Positions 42,396 through 51,003 of a stretch of 64,000 bases of DNA are shown here, piece after piece (the first letter of the stretch is position 1; each line of letters begins with the position of its first letter). Location: assembly GCA_964555355.1 (NCBI GenBank), contig CAZKRY010000007.1, positions 248,001 through 312,000 on the forward strand, written 5' to 3'. A model generated the notes under the pieces. The model ran no database searches. It had not been told where the DNA came from and saw nothing but the letters and a program-made list of their open reading frames with translations. This DNA is from CAIKBL01 sp964555355. Lineage in GTDB: Bacteria; Pseudomonadota; Gammaproteobacteria; Ga0077536. The translations under genes were made by a program, and so were the position numbers.

Positions 42396-43367
42396 TTATA
42401 GCCATCCGCGCCGTTTGAAAAACTGATACGTCAGTACCGCCGAGCCGACCATAAGTCCCAGGGCCCACGGATAACCATGCGCCCATTTCAGTTCCGGCAT
42501 GAATTCGAAGTTCATGCCATACATACTGGCCACCAGTGTTGGGGGCAGAAAAACCACGGCGGCGAGCGAGAAAATTTTAATGATGTTGTTCTGTTCGACA
42601 CTGATCATGCCGAGGATCGCGGCGAGTTCAAAGCTGATATTGCCGGCCAAAAATTCCGTGTGTTGTGTCAGCGTCTGTACATCGTGCAGCAACGTTTGCA
42701 GGCGCGGCCGAAAAGCCTCCGAAAGAGGAAACTCGAGGCCCGGGCGCTGCAAAAAACGGGCAAGCCGATTCAAACTCGCGAGGCTCGCGCGCGCGCGCGT
42801 GATCAGCACTTGATTACGTTCCAGCTGGCGCAGCATCGCACCGTAGTCCAAGCGCGTACCACGCTCGCGCGGGCTTAAAACTTCGTGCACCAAGCCGTCA
42901 AGTTCCGCGCTGACCGTCTCGATATTGCGCGACAGCCGCTCGAGCAGCGTCTCCAACAATCCAAGCCAAACCGCTTCGGCATTGACACCCAGGGCTGGAC
43001 GGCGTTCGGCGCGTTCGCGAAAAATCTGCACTGCCTTAGGTTCGGCATAGCGCACGGTGACAAGACAGTTCGGGGTCAGGACAAAGGTCAGATCGTCGGT
43101 GCGCGGGTATTCGGTTTCGGAATTGACGATGATCGTCGCCGTCGCGTAGATCGCGCCGTTTTCTTCATACAACCGGCTGGAGTCTTCGAGCGTGCGCATT
43201 TCTTCGCGCGTCGGCAATTCGACGCCCAAGACACGCTCCGCGTGCTGCTCTTCTTCAAGGGTTGGCGTCAGCAAATCGATCCAGCTCGCGCGCCGTAGGT
43301 GAGCGTCGGTGACAAAGCCCGGATAGCCGACAAATCCCGTCGGTGCCGCACAGTAGGTGGTGATCAT
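42396..43367 (-). CDS. corA: CorA-family magnesium/cobalt transporter
   Basis: 323 residues. Long cytoplasmic alpha/beta funnel with coiled helices, then the two C-terminal membrane helices separated by the selectivity motif YGMNF (FLPPTLVASMYGMNFEFMP region) and ending GLMVGSAVLTYQFFKRRGWL. Full length for the family. It divides from the vWA operon at 43473, with about 105 bases for two promoters. Confidence 0.94.
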   Translation of the reverse strand: MITTYCAAPTGFVGYPGFVTDAHLRRASWIDLLTPTLEEEQHAERVLGVELPTREEMRTLEDSSRLYEENGAIYATATIIVNSETEYPRTDDLTFVLTPNCLVTVRYAEPKAVQIFRERAERRPALGVNAEAVWLGLLETLLERLSRNIETVSAELDGLVHEVLSPRERGTRLDYGAMLRQLERNQVLITRARASLASLNRLARFLQRPGLEFPLSEAFRPRLQTLLHDVQTLTQHTEFLAGNISFELAAILGMISVEQNNIIKIFSLAAVVFLPPTLVASMYGMNFEFMPELKWAHGYPWALGLMVGSAVLTYQFFKRRGWL

Positions 43368-43472
43368 GCTAGAACTCGCCCCAATTTCGCTCGCCCCCGA
43401 CAGTTTGGCATAGGTCGGTCGCGTGCCGCTTGGAAACCTAAAGATTAGGCATCCTTGGCCGCCATCAAGGCG

Positions 43473-45233
43473 ATGTCCCGGAAGCCTGCCAATCCTGTCA
43501 CTCGCCCCCTCGCGCGATACGCGTGTGGCGGCTTCTTTTTGGCCTTGCTCGCGGTACTCATGTCGCTCACCCCCCGGTCGCTGCCGGCCGCGTCGGATGT
43601 GCGTATTGTCATCGATGTCTCCGGCAGCATGCGCGAGAACGATCCCGCGAATCTACGGGTTCCGGCGCTCAAGCTATTGACGGAACTACTCCCGGCTGGC
43701 GCGCAGGCCGGCGTGTGGGCGTTCGCGCAACAGGCGGAGCCACTCATCGCGCCCGGCACGGTCGACGCCAAATGGAAAGCGGCGGCCAGGAGCGCGGCTA
43801 CCAAGATTCACTCGCGTGGACTCTTTACCAACGTCGAAGCCGCGCTAACTGCGGCGACCGAGGATTGGAAAACTCCGGCCAATGCCGACGACGCGCGCCA
43901 TGTCGTTTTACTCACCGACGGCGTGGTTGACGTGAGTGCTGATGCGAAAGAAAGCGCGGCCTCGCGCGCCCGACTGTTAAAAGAAGGGCTAACCCGCTTT
44001 CAAGTGGTCGGTGCCAAAGTGAATACAGTCGCCCTCTCGGATAAAGCCGATGCCGAGCTCCTGGCGACGATCGCCAAGGGCACGGATGGGTGGTTTGAAA
44101 AAGTCGATTCAGCCGAGACACTCCAGCGCGTGTTTTTGCATCTCTTTGAGCAAGCGGCGCCGCCGGATGCGCTGCCGCTCAACGGTAATCGTTTCACGGT
44201 GGATACCAGCGTAAAAGAACTCACGCTGTTGGTGTTTCATGCCGCCGACGCGGCACCGTTGGAACTCACCGCGCCAGACGGTCAGCGCATCAACCAACAA
44301 ACGGCGCCGGAAAGTGTCGCCTGGCGGCATGAACAAGGCTACGACATGGTCACGTTGAGCGCGCCCGGCGCCGGCGAATGGCGGTTCAACGCGGCGGCCG
44401 ATCCAGACAATCGTGCGCTGATCGTGACCGATCTCGCGCTCTCTTTAGCCAACACGCCCACCAATGTCATGCCGGGCGAACCTCTGCCTGTCACCGCCAA
44501 ATTGCTCGAACAAGGCCGCCCGCTCAATCGTCCGGACTTTCTCGCGCTGGTTAAAGCCGACGCGGCACGAATTGCGGCGGATGGTGCGAGCGAACCCGTG
44601 GACCTCCGACTCGATGAATCGACGTTCGCGTTTAGCGGTAAACTCCTAGCCGAACAGGAGCCCGGCGATTACACGTTACTCGTGCGCATTAACGGCGGGA
44701 CTTTTCAACGCGAATTGCAGCGTCGCTTCAAAGTGAGCGGCCCACCGTTTTCGTTCAGCATCGATCCCGCGCAAGACGATGCCGGCGCGCGCGTCGTACA
44801 TCTGACGTTAACCGCCGATGCGAGCGTGGTGGATCCCGCGACGTTTTCCGGCCTGTTGGAGCTTACGTTGCCGAATACGCCGCCCAAGGTATTGGAATTC
44901 CCAGCCCTCGACGGCAATGAAATCACGCTGGAGCTCCCGGCCGCGGCTGCGGGTGACTACATCTTTCAACCCTGGGTGTATGCGCAGTCGCGCGCGCAGC
45001 GCTTATTGAAACTGAAGCCAGAACCGATTGCGGTGTCATTTGCTGATGGCACGCGCCCGCAGCCCGAAGTCGCCTCGCTTCCACCGCCGTCGCCCGCGCC
45101 ACTGCCCACGCTCAATCCACTGCACGCAGCGGCAGTGTTCGGCGTGGGTAATCTAGGGCTCGGGTCGACACTCGGCGGCATCTACTTTTGCTTGCGCCGA
45201 CGCGGCTTGCCGAAGAAAGGACTGTCGGTCTAA
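43473..45233 (+). CDS. vWA-domain protein with signal and C-terminal membrane anchor
   Basis: 586 residues from the ATG at 43473 (preceded by AAGG); a TTG at 43455 is the alternative. N-terminal hydrophobic signal (YACGGFFLALLAVLMSL), then a von Willebrand A domain with an intact MIDAS: DVSGS at 48-52 and HVVLLTDGVVD. The middle contains beta-sandwich-like regions and the end is a membrane helix (AAAVFGVGNLGLGSTLGGIYF) with a basic tail. Periplasmic domain tethered to the inner membrane. Its stop overlaps the next gene's ATG by one base. Probably an assembly or signalling scaffold that binds metal through the MIDAS. Confidence 0.85.
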   Translation: MSRKPANPVTRPLARYACGGFFLALLAVLMSLTPRSLPAASDVRIVIDVSGSMRENDPANLRVPALKLLTELLPAGAQAGVWAFAQQAEPLIAPGTVDAKWKAAARSAATKIHSRGLFTNVEAALTAATEDWKTPANADDARHVVLLTDGVVDVSADAKESAASRARLLKEGLTRFQVVGAKVNTVALSDKADAELLATIAKGTDGWFEKVDSAETLQRVFLHLFEQAAPPDALPLNGNRFTVDTSVKELTLLVFHAADAAPLELTAPDGQRINQQTAPESVAWRHEQGYDMVTLSAPGAGEWRFNAAADPDNRALIVTDLALSLANTPTNVMPGEPLPVTAKLLEQGRPLNRPDFLALVKADAARIAADGASEPVDLRLDESTFAFSGKLLAEQEPGDYTLLVRINGGTFQRELQRRFKVSGPPFSFSIDPAQDDAGARVVHLTLTADASVVDPATFSGLLELTLPNTPPKVLEFPALDGNEITLELPAAAAGDYIFQPWVYAQSRAQRLLKLKPEPIAVSFADGTRPQPEVASLPPPSPAPLPTLNPLHAAAVFGVGNLGLGSTLGGIYFCLRRRGLPKKGLSV

Positions 45234-46000
45234 TGCCAACCACTTCACTTGAGCTTGGCTTGTTGTTGCTCGCCGTCCAGTTTGCGGGCATGACGATCGC
45301 GCTCGCGGTCGTTTTATTGAAACGTGGGCGCGCGACCGAGCAGCAGCAAACCCAAGCCGTCACCGGCTTGGTCAATAAAGTGGAAGCCACGGCCGACGCG
45401 CGGCGCGAAGCGCTCAAGACCGTGTTCAGCGACACCTATCAGTTTGACGGTGAAGAGGCGGAACGCGTGGTGACCGACTTCATCGAACGTGAACGCGCGT
45501 TTTATAACGCAATGATTGGGGTACATCTTGGGCGTGGCGGCAAAACACTCGCCGACGTACCGGCGGAATTGACCAAGGTGGTGGCGCCCTGGTTGCGTTT
45601 GACACCCAAACACATGGTCAGCGCCGACGCGGTGGAGGCACTGGAAACCGCCAATAGCGCGCTTTCTGCCGAACTTGAGAGTACCAAACGAGTACTCGAT
45701 GAGCTAATGGAGGAATACAACGCGGCCTTCCACAAAGAAAATCGTCTCGCGCAAGCGGCCGCCGCCGACATGCATGGCGAAGACCTTTTAAGCATCGACG
45801 ATTCCGAGCCGGTGCCACGTGCCGCCCCATCCCCCACCGCCGCGGCGGAGGCGGTTGACGGTGAAATTATCGCGCTCGATCTGGACATGGGTGATGCGAT
45901 GACGGAAACGAACGCGCCGGATGCGCTTACCCCGAACGATTTGGACGCGTTGATGGAAAACCTCGACGCAGACTACGAACCGGCCGAAGTGGCGGCCTAG
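45233..46000 (+). CDS. Membrane-anchored coiled-coil protein of unknown function
   Basis: 255 residues. One N-terminal membrane helix (LELGLLLLAVQFAGMTIALAVVLL), a basic boundary, a helical cytoplasmic region, a predicted coiled coil around residues 135-175 (EALETANSALSAELESTKRVL), and an acidic, Ala/Pro-rich tail containing ENLDADYEP near the end. No family recognised. It overlaps the vWA gene stop by one base and precedes the GGDEF gene by 4 bases, so it should work in the same complex or pathway, perhaps linking the membrane vWA protein to the c-di-GMP enzyme. Confidence 0.78.
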   Translation: MPTTSLELGLLLLAVQFAGMTIALAVVLLKRGRATEQQQTQAVTGLVNKVEATADARREALKTVFSDTYQFDGEEAERVVTDFIERERAFYNAMIGVHLGRGGKTLADVPAELTKVVAPWLRLTPKHMVSADAVEALETANSALSAELESTKRVLDELMEEYNAAFHKENRLAQAAAADMHGEDLLSIDDSEPVPRAAPSPTAAAEAVDGEIIALDLDMGDAMTETNAPDALTPNDLDALMENLDADYEPAEVAA

Positions 46001-46004
46001 ATTT

Positions 46005-46982
46005 ATGTCGAACATCATTCAACTGCGCACCAGCGCACGCGGCGAATATCTGGCGGAAGCCTTCGGCCATCTCGATATTTTTCAAGGCGTCGATTTCAAT
46101 CAAATCGCAGATTTGGTCAGCCGCTGCGAGATGGTCAACGTCAATCCGCATGAAGTAGTCTTGGTCGAGGGCCGCGCGAATCACGCGCTCTATCAAATAG
46201 TCAGCGGTCGCGTCCAGGTCACGTTGAACGGCGTTCCCAATGCGCCGATTGCCGCGTGCGGTCCGGGCAGTTGTGTCGGCGAATTATCAGTATTCTCGCA
46301 ACGCGCTGCGACCGCGAATGTCATCGCCTGCGAGCCGACACGTTTACTGGTCATCGCCGAAGATGTGTTATGGACCCTCGTCAAACAATGCCATCCGTTT
46401 GCCTGCAACTTACTCCAGATCCTGTCAAACCGAGTGCACGACACCAACGAGCGGCTACGCAACAGCATCCACGCCGAGCAACAGTCCGCCAAGGTTGCGC
46501 GAATCGATGCGCTGACCGGACTCTACAATCGACGTTGGCTGGACGAAGTCTTGATCCGTGAGTATCAAAGTTGCACGGCCGGCGATTTGCCACTTAGCTT
46601 GATGTTGCTCGATCTCGATCATTTCAAACAATTGAATGACCGTTATGGACACCCAATCGGCGATGAAGTGTTGCGAATCGTCGGCCTACGTCTAGTGAAT
46701 GCCATGCGTAACTGCGGACTCGCGGCGCGCTATGGTGGCGAAGAGTTCGCCGTGCTGATGCCTGGGATCCCACTTGAACACGCGCTGCGCGAGGCGGAAG
46801 CCTTTCGCGCCGGTTTCGAGCGCGATGCCATCGCCACCACGTCCGGCTCCGTGCGCATTTCGGTATCGATTGGCGTCAGTTCCCTCGCCGTAAGCACCAG
46901 CGCCAAGCATTTGCTGCGGGAGGCTGATCGCGCGCTCTATCGCGCGAAATCCGCGGGGCGCAATCGGGTTTGCGGTATCTAG
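46005..46982 (+). CDS. cNMP-binding domain + GGDEF diguanylate cyclase
   Basis: 325 residues. N-terminal cyclic-nucleotide-binding-like beta-roll (NHALYQIVSGRVQVTLNG, GPGSCVGELSVFSQRAA, residues about 25-130), then a GGDEF domain with DALTGLYNRRWLD, DLDHFKQLND, and the active-site GGEEF at 244-248. The product-inhibition site preceding it is RNCG (236-239) instead of RxxD, so feedback by c-di-GMP is probably lost. The enzyme makes c-di-GMP from GTP in the cytoplasm. Third gene of the vWA operon. Confidence 0.93.
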   Translation: MSNIIQLRTSARGEYLAEAFGHLDIFQGVDFNQIADLVSRCEMVNVNPHEVVLVEGRANHALYQIVSGRVQVTLNGVPNAPIAACGPGSCVGELSVFSQRAATANVIACEPTRLLVIAEDVLWTLVKQCHPFACNLLQILSNRVHDTNERLRNSIHAEQQSAKVARIDALTGLYNRRWLDEVLIREYQSCTAGDLPLSLMLLDLDHFKQLNDRYGHPIGDEVLRIVGLRLVNAMRNCGLAARYGGEEFAVLMPGIPLEHALREAEAFRAGFERDAIATTSGSVRISVSIGVSSLAVSTSAKHLLREADRALYRAKSAGRNRVCGI

Positions 46983-47001
46983 CTTGCTCTACTGCGCACG
47001 T

Positions 47002-47793
47002 TCACGCCGCCGCGTGAAAAGCGAAAGTATCCATCCGCAGGCAGCCATAGGTCACGCTGGTGTGCAGGCGCTCGGCGGACCAGTCTTCACCCGCCGCCCC
47101 CATCGCCACATAAAGCGGCATGAAGTGTTCATCGCTCGGATGATTGCGCGCGGCATGCGGCGCCAGCGTGCGGTAGTTAAGCAAGGATGCCTCGTCGCTG
47201 GTCGCGAGACGCTCGGCGGTCCAATTCGCAAACTCATCGATCCACGGCGGTAGCTGCGTGTTACCGGCGGGTGGCGCGACCGCGCTTAGGTTATGCGTGA
47301 ACGCGCCGGAGCCGATGATGAGTATCCCTTGGGCCGTCAACGCGCTTAGCGCGCGTCCAAGTTGCAAGTGATACGCAGGGCTCGCGCGCGAATTGATACT
47401 GATTGCGATCACCGGGATTTCCGCGGTTGGGTACATCAACGCGAGTGGCACCCAGGTGCCGTGATCGAAGCCCCATTGCGAATCTAATTTCGCGCTTAGT
47501 CCCGCCTGAGTTATTTGTGCGACGATCTCACGCGCCAAGTCCGGCGCGCCCGGTGCGCGGTAATGCATTTGATAGAGGCGCGGATCGAAACCTCCAAAGT
47601 CATGGATTGTGCGCGGCGCGGCATCCGCCGTTACACACACCGCCGTCGGATCATCGTAATGCGCGGACGCCACGATAATCGCGCGCGGCGGGTCATAGCG
47701 TGTCCCCAGGGCTTGCAGAAACTCGCGCGCCGGCAAGGCGTGCAGGCTCAAGTCCGGCGCGCCATGCGACAAAAAGAGACTCGGTAGACTCAT
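47002..47793 (-). CDS. LigB-family extradiol dioxygenase (4,5-DOPA dioxygenase-like)
   Basis: 263 residues. Family features: LFLSHGAPDL (metal-binding His10), VASAHYDDP (second histidine), FDHGTWVPL, IIGSGAFTHNL and HPSDEHFMPLYVAMGA. Matches the YgiD/DODA group of class III extradiol dioxygenases, which use zinc or iron and cleave catechol-type rings. Its start overlaps the end of the flavin monooxygenase gene by 4 bases (ATGA), so hydroxylation followed by ring cleavage may be coupled. Confidence 0.9.
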   Translation of the reverse strand: MSLPSLFLSHGAPDLSLHALPAREFLQALGTRYDPPRAIIVASAHYDDPTAVCVTADAAPRTIHDFGGFDPRLYQMHYRAPGAPDLAREIVAQITQAGLSAKLDSQWGFDHGTWVPLALMYPTAEIPVIAISINSRASPAYHLQLGRALSALTAQGILIIGSGAFTHNLSAVAPPAGNTQLPPWIDEFANWTAERLATSDEASLLNYRTLAPHAARNHPSDEHFMPLYVAMGAAGEDWSAERLHTSVTYGCLRMDTFAFHAAA

Positions 47794-48800
47794 CGAAACG
47801 CCGGGATAACTTGCCGCGCGAAAAGCTCCAAGTGCTCATTGCTCCAATCCGGATGGAGGCCGGGCGGCACCGCCCAGCTATACCAGCGCGAGGTGCCGGT
47901 CGCCGCGACGTATTCTTCGATCATCTTGATGGCCTGCGCGGGTTTCACAATATGAAACCCGGTGGCTTCGAGTTCGGCGCGGTCGGCTTTAATGGGCTTG
48001 AAGAAATCCATGCCGGCATCGCTGAACCATTTGGCGTAGCGGTTGAGCTGGTAGGCGAAATGTTGGGTGGCTTCGGCCCAGCGCTTATCCGGATCGTTCG
48101 AGACGTGCAGCCACATGTAACCGCCGGCGATCTCATGTTGCGCCGGATCTTTGCCGATGCGCTTGAGTTCGTCCCAATACAAATTCGCGAACGGGCTGAT
48201 GGGGCCGGTGGCGATATACCCGTAACCCACTCGTGCCGCGCGGCGTACCGCGACGTTGCTGAATCCTGCGATCCATAACTTGGGCGGCGTCTGTACCGGT
48301 CGAGGGAACAATTGGATATCCCGGTAAGTGTAGTGTTTGCCTTCAAACGTAAAGCGTTCGCCGTTGAACAGGCGTTGAATGATCTCGATGCCTTCGTCCA
48401 TGCGTTTGGCGCGTTCTTTGGCATCGATATTGAAACCGGCGAATTCTTCGACCCGATACCCCACCCCGAGTCCAAGCTCAAGCCGGCCATTTGAGATGAC
48501 ATCCAACGTCACCGCGTCTTCGGCGGTGCGTACCGGGTCGTGCAGCGGTAACAACAAGACGCTGGTGCCGATTCGAATGCGCTTGGTTCGCGCGGCGATC
48601 GCGCAGCCGATGGCGAGCATCGATGGCGAGTAGGCATCGTCGACAAAGTGATGTTCGGATAGCCAGACATCGTCAAACCCCAGCTGTTCAGCGCGCTCTA
48701 TTTGATTGAATACCGCGCTGTAAATTTCGTGATCGGTGCGACCGGAGCCAGGCGGGTTACGGAAGTCATACCAGAGGCCGAAAGATAGTTTTTTGCTCAT
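47790..48800 (-). CDS. LLM-class flavin-dependent oxidoreductase (luciferase-like)
   Basis: 336 residues from the ATG at 48800. Luciferase-like fold: SFGLWYDFRNP, EQLGFDDVWLSEHHF, GTSVLLLPLHDPVRTAEDAVTLD, NGRLELGLGVGYRVEEF. A TIM barrel that uses FMNH2 or F420. It is coupled to the LigB gene and separated by a hairpin-repeat cluster from the acyl-CoA dehydrogenase upstream. Substrate unknown; probably a hydroxylase or monooxygenase in the second catabolic operon. Confidence 0.9.
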   Translation of the reverse strand: MSKKLSFGLWYDFRNPPGSGRTDHEIYSAVFNQIERAEQLGFDDVWLSEHHFVDDAYSPSMLAIGCAIAARTKRIRIGTSVLLLPLHDPVRTAEDAVTLDVISNGRLELGLGVGYRVEEFAGFNIDAKERAKRMDEGIEIIQRLFNGERFTFEGKHYTYRDIQLFPRPVQTPPKLWIAGFSNVAVRRAARVGYGYIATGPISPFANLYWDELKRIGKDPAQHEIAGGYMWLHVSNDPDKRWAEATQHFAYQLNRYAKWFSDAGMDFFKPIKADRAELEATGFHIVKPAQAIKMIEEYVAATGTSRWYSWAVPPGLHPDWSNEHLELFARQVIPAFR

Positions 48801-48846
48801 TGCTGTCGTTTCTGTTTGGTGGTGATTGAAAATTAGCCGTAGCAAA

Positions 48847-48985
48847 CCTCTCCCATCGGGAGAGGTCGGCGCGAAGCGCCGGGTGAGAGGCGCGGTTCGG
48901 TTCGCTCGGTATCAAGGCCCTCACCCTACCCTCTCCCGCACGCGGGAGAGGGTTTTAATTTTGCTCTCCCGCATATATGGGAGAG
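48847..48985. repeat. Second cluster of REP-like hairpin repeats
   Basis: Three units related to those at 34.9 kb: CCTCTCCC-ATC-GGGAGAGG at 48847-48865 followed by GGCGCG..CGCC and GGGTGAGA, CCCTCACCCTA with CCCTCTCCCGC..GCGGGAGAGGG ending at 48952, and CTCTCCCGCATATATGGGAGAG at about 48964-48985. The middle hairpin is followed by TTTTAATTTT and could stop plus-strand transcripts. It lies between the acyl-CoA dehydrogenase and the flavin oxidoreductase. Confidence 0.85.
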
Positions 48986-49012
48986 GAGTTTAATTTTGTT
49001 CATCCGCATGCA

Positions 49013-50179
49013 TTACGCCGGATACAGCTTCACAAGATTCTTCGCGATCACGATGCGCTGGATCTCATTCGTGCCTTCGCCGATACACATCAACGGCGCA
49101 TCGCGGTAATAGCGTTCAATGTCGAATTCGGTGGAATACCCATAGCCGCCGTGAATGCGCATCGCTTCCTGCGCGCAATACATTGCGGCTTCGGAGGCAA
49201 ATAGTTTCGCCATGCCCGCTTCCAGATCGCAGCGCTCGCCGCGTTCGTACTTCTCCGCCGCCTGGCGCGTCAACAGGCGCGCGGCTTCCACGCGCGTCGC
49301 CATCTCGCCCAGTTTGAGTTGAATAGCTTGATGTTCGCAGATAGGTTTTCCGAAGGTTTTGCGCTGTTGTGAATAACGGATCGAATCCTTCAGCGCGGCG
49401 CTCGCGATCCCGACGCCGCGCGCGGCGACATTGATTCGGCCAAGTTCAAGGCCACCCACCGCGTGATGAAAGCCATGACCTTCTTCGCCGCCCAAAATGC
49501 GTTCCGCCGGGATCCGAAAGTCACTGAAACTCAAGCCCACGCTCTCCACCGCACGATAGCCGAGCTTTTTAAGCTTTTTATCGACCGTGAATCCCGGACC
49601 GCGCTCGGCGAGAAACAACGTCATGCCCTTATGCGCCGGCTTCGCGGTGGGATCCGTCTTGGTCAGGACCGCGTACAAACTGCCGTACATGCCGTTGGTG
49701 ATCCACATTTTGGATCCATTCAACACATAGTGGACGCCATCGCGTTTGGCGACGGTTTTGATGCCTTGGAGATCGGTACCGGCATCGGGTTCGGTCAAGC
49801 ACAACGCCCCGCGCATCTCGCCGGTCGCGAGCTTCGGCAAAAAATGCTGTTTCTGGGCCGGCGTGCCGAAGCGATTGATGAGCGTACCGAGCATCAAATG
49901 TGAATTGATGATGCCGCCGATACTCATGAACACTTCGGAAATCGCGGTGACGATTTTCGCGTAGGTGGTCGGTGGTAAACCGAGACCGCCGTATTCTGGT
50001 GCGATGGTGAGGCCGAACATGCCGAGCTCTTTCATCTGCTCGACCAGGTCATGCGGATATTCATCCGCGTGTTCGTATTTCTTGGTGACCGGCCGAACTT
50101 CTTTTTCCAGCCAGTTGACGATGGTGTCGAGGATTTGCGTTTCGTCCTCGAGCGAAAAGCTTTGTGGGTTCGCCGCCAT
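49013..50179 (-). CDS. Acyl-CoA dehydrogenase (canonical)
   Basis: 388 residues with the classic family pattern: LTEPDAGTDLQGIKT, NGSKMWITNG, FGKPICEHQAIQLKLGEMA and the C-terminal GEGTNEIQRIVIAKNL with Glu368. Unlike the two dehydrogenases of the first island it has the ordinary EGTNEIQ ending. It follows the SDR gene by 18 bases on the minus strand. Role: FAD-dependent alpha,beta-dehydrogenation of an acyl-CoA, electrons passing to ETF. Confidence 0.93.
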   Translation of the reverse strand: MAANPQSFSLEDETQILDTIVNWLEKEVRPVTKKYEHADEYPHDLVEQMKELGMFGLTIAPEYGGLGLPPTTYAKIVTAISEVFMSIGGIINSHLMLGTLINRFGTPAQKQHFLPKLATGEMRGALCLTEPDAGTDLQGIKTVAKRDGVHYVLNGSKMWITNGMYGSLYAVLTKTDPTAKPAHKGMTLFLAERGPGFTVDKKLKKLGYRAVESVGLSFSDFRIPAERILGGEEGHGFHHAVGGLELGRINVAARGVGIASAALKDSIRYSQQRKTFGKPICEHQAIQLKLGEMATRVEAARLLTRQAAEKYERGERCDLEAGMAKLFASEAAMYCAQEAMRIHGGYGYSTEFDIERYYRDAPLMCIGEGTNEIQRIVIAKNLVKLYPA

Positions 50180-50197
50180 AGGGATTCTCCGTGTGCG

Positions 50198-50962
50198 TTA
50201 AATGGCGGTCAGTCCGCCGTCGACCGGAATGACCGTGCCGGTCATGAAGGACGCCTCGTCGGAGGCCAAAAACAACGCGACGTTGACGATTTCGAGCGGG
50301 GTCGCCAAGCGATTCATCAGGTGCATGGCGGCCATCTGTTTAAACGCGCCGTCTTTGTCTTCGACATCTTTTAAATAGCGCCGCGGCATGTCGGTATCGA
50401 CAACACCGGGACAGATCGCATTGACCCGCACGCCGTGCGGGGCGAGATCGGTGGCCATTGAGCGCGCGAGCTGGGCAAGTCCGCCTTTGGACGCGCCGTA
50501 GGCCGCCATCGTCGGAAACCCAACGATGCCCCCGACGGAGGAATTGTGAATAATCGAACCGCCGCCGCGTTGGACCATCTCGCGCGCGGCAAGCTGGCTC
50601 AATAGGAACGGCGCGCGCAGGTTAACCGCGAGCAGGCCATCGAGTTCTTCCGGGGTCGTCTCCAAAAACGCTTTGCCGACCATCATGCCGTGATTGTTGT
50701 AAAGCACATCCACGCCGCCAAACCGTTTGACCGCACCGGACACGATTGCCGTGAGTGCCAAATCGTCGCGCACATCACCACCCACATATGCCACTTTATC
50801 CGGTTGGGCCGCGCATAAGGTTGCGACTGCGCCCCGTGGTGTTGCGGCGAGATCGCTCGCAAGTACTTTCGCGCCTTCTTCGACAAACCGCTGCACGGCG
50901 ACTTGACCTTGCCCGCCGAGAGCGCCTGTAATGATTACCACCTTGTTTTGCAATCTTGCCAT
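50198..50962 (-). CDS. SDR-family oxidoreductase
   Basis: 254 residues from the ATG at 50962 (a TTG at 50965 precedes it). TGALGGQGQVAV as glycine motif, NNHG in place of NNAG, IIHNSSVGG (catalytic Ser) and YGASKGG (Tyr, Lys), ending in IPVDGGLTAI. Classical SDR of about 250 residues, likely NAD-dependent. Part of the minus-strand operon with the flavin monooxygenase upstream (38-base gap) and the acyl-CoA dehydrogenase downstream. Confidence 0.92.
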   Translation of the reverse strand: MARLQNKVVIITGALGGQGQVAVQRFVEEGAKVLASDLAATPRGAVATLCAAQPDKVAYVGGDVRDDLALTAIVSGAVKRFGGVDVLYNNHGMMVGKAFLETTPEELDGLLAVNLRAPFLLSQLAAREMVQRGGGSIIHNSSVGGIVGFPTMAAYGASKGGLAQLARSMATDLAPHGVRVNAICPGVVDTDMPRRYLKDVEDKDGAFKQMAAMHLMNRLATPLEIVNVALFLASDEASFMTGTVIPVDGGLTAI

Positions 50963-51003
50963 CAAAGCGCCTTTCTAGTTAACGAATCGCGGACACGCCG
51001 CTT

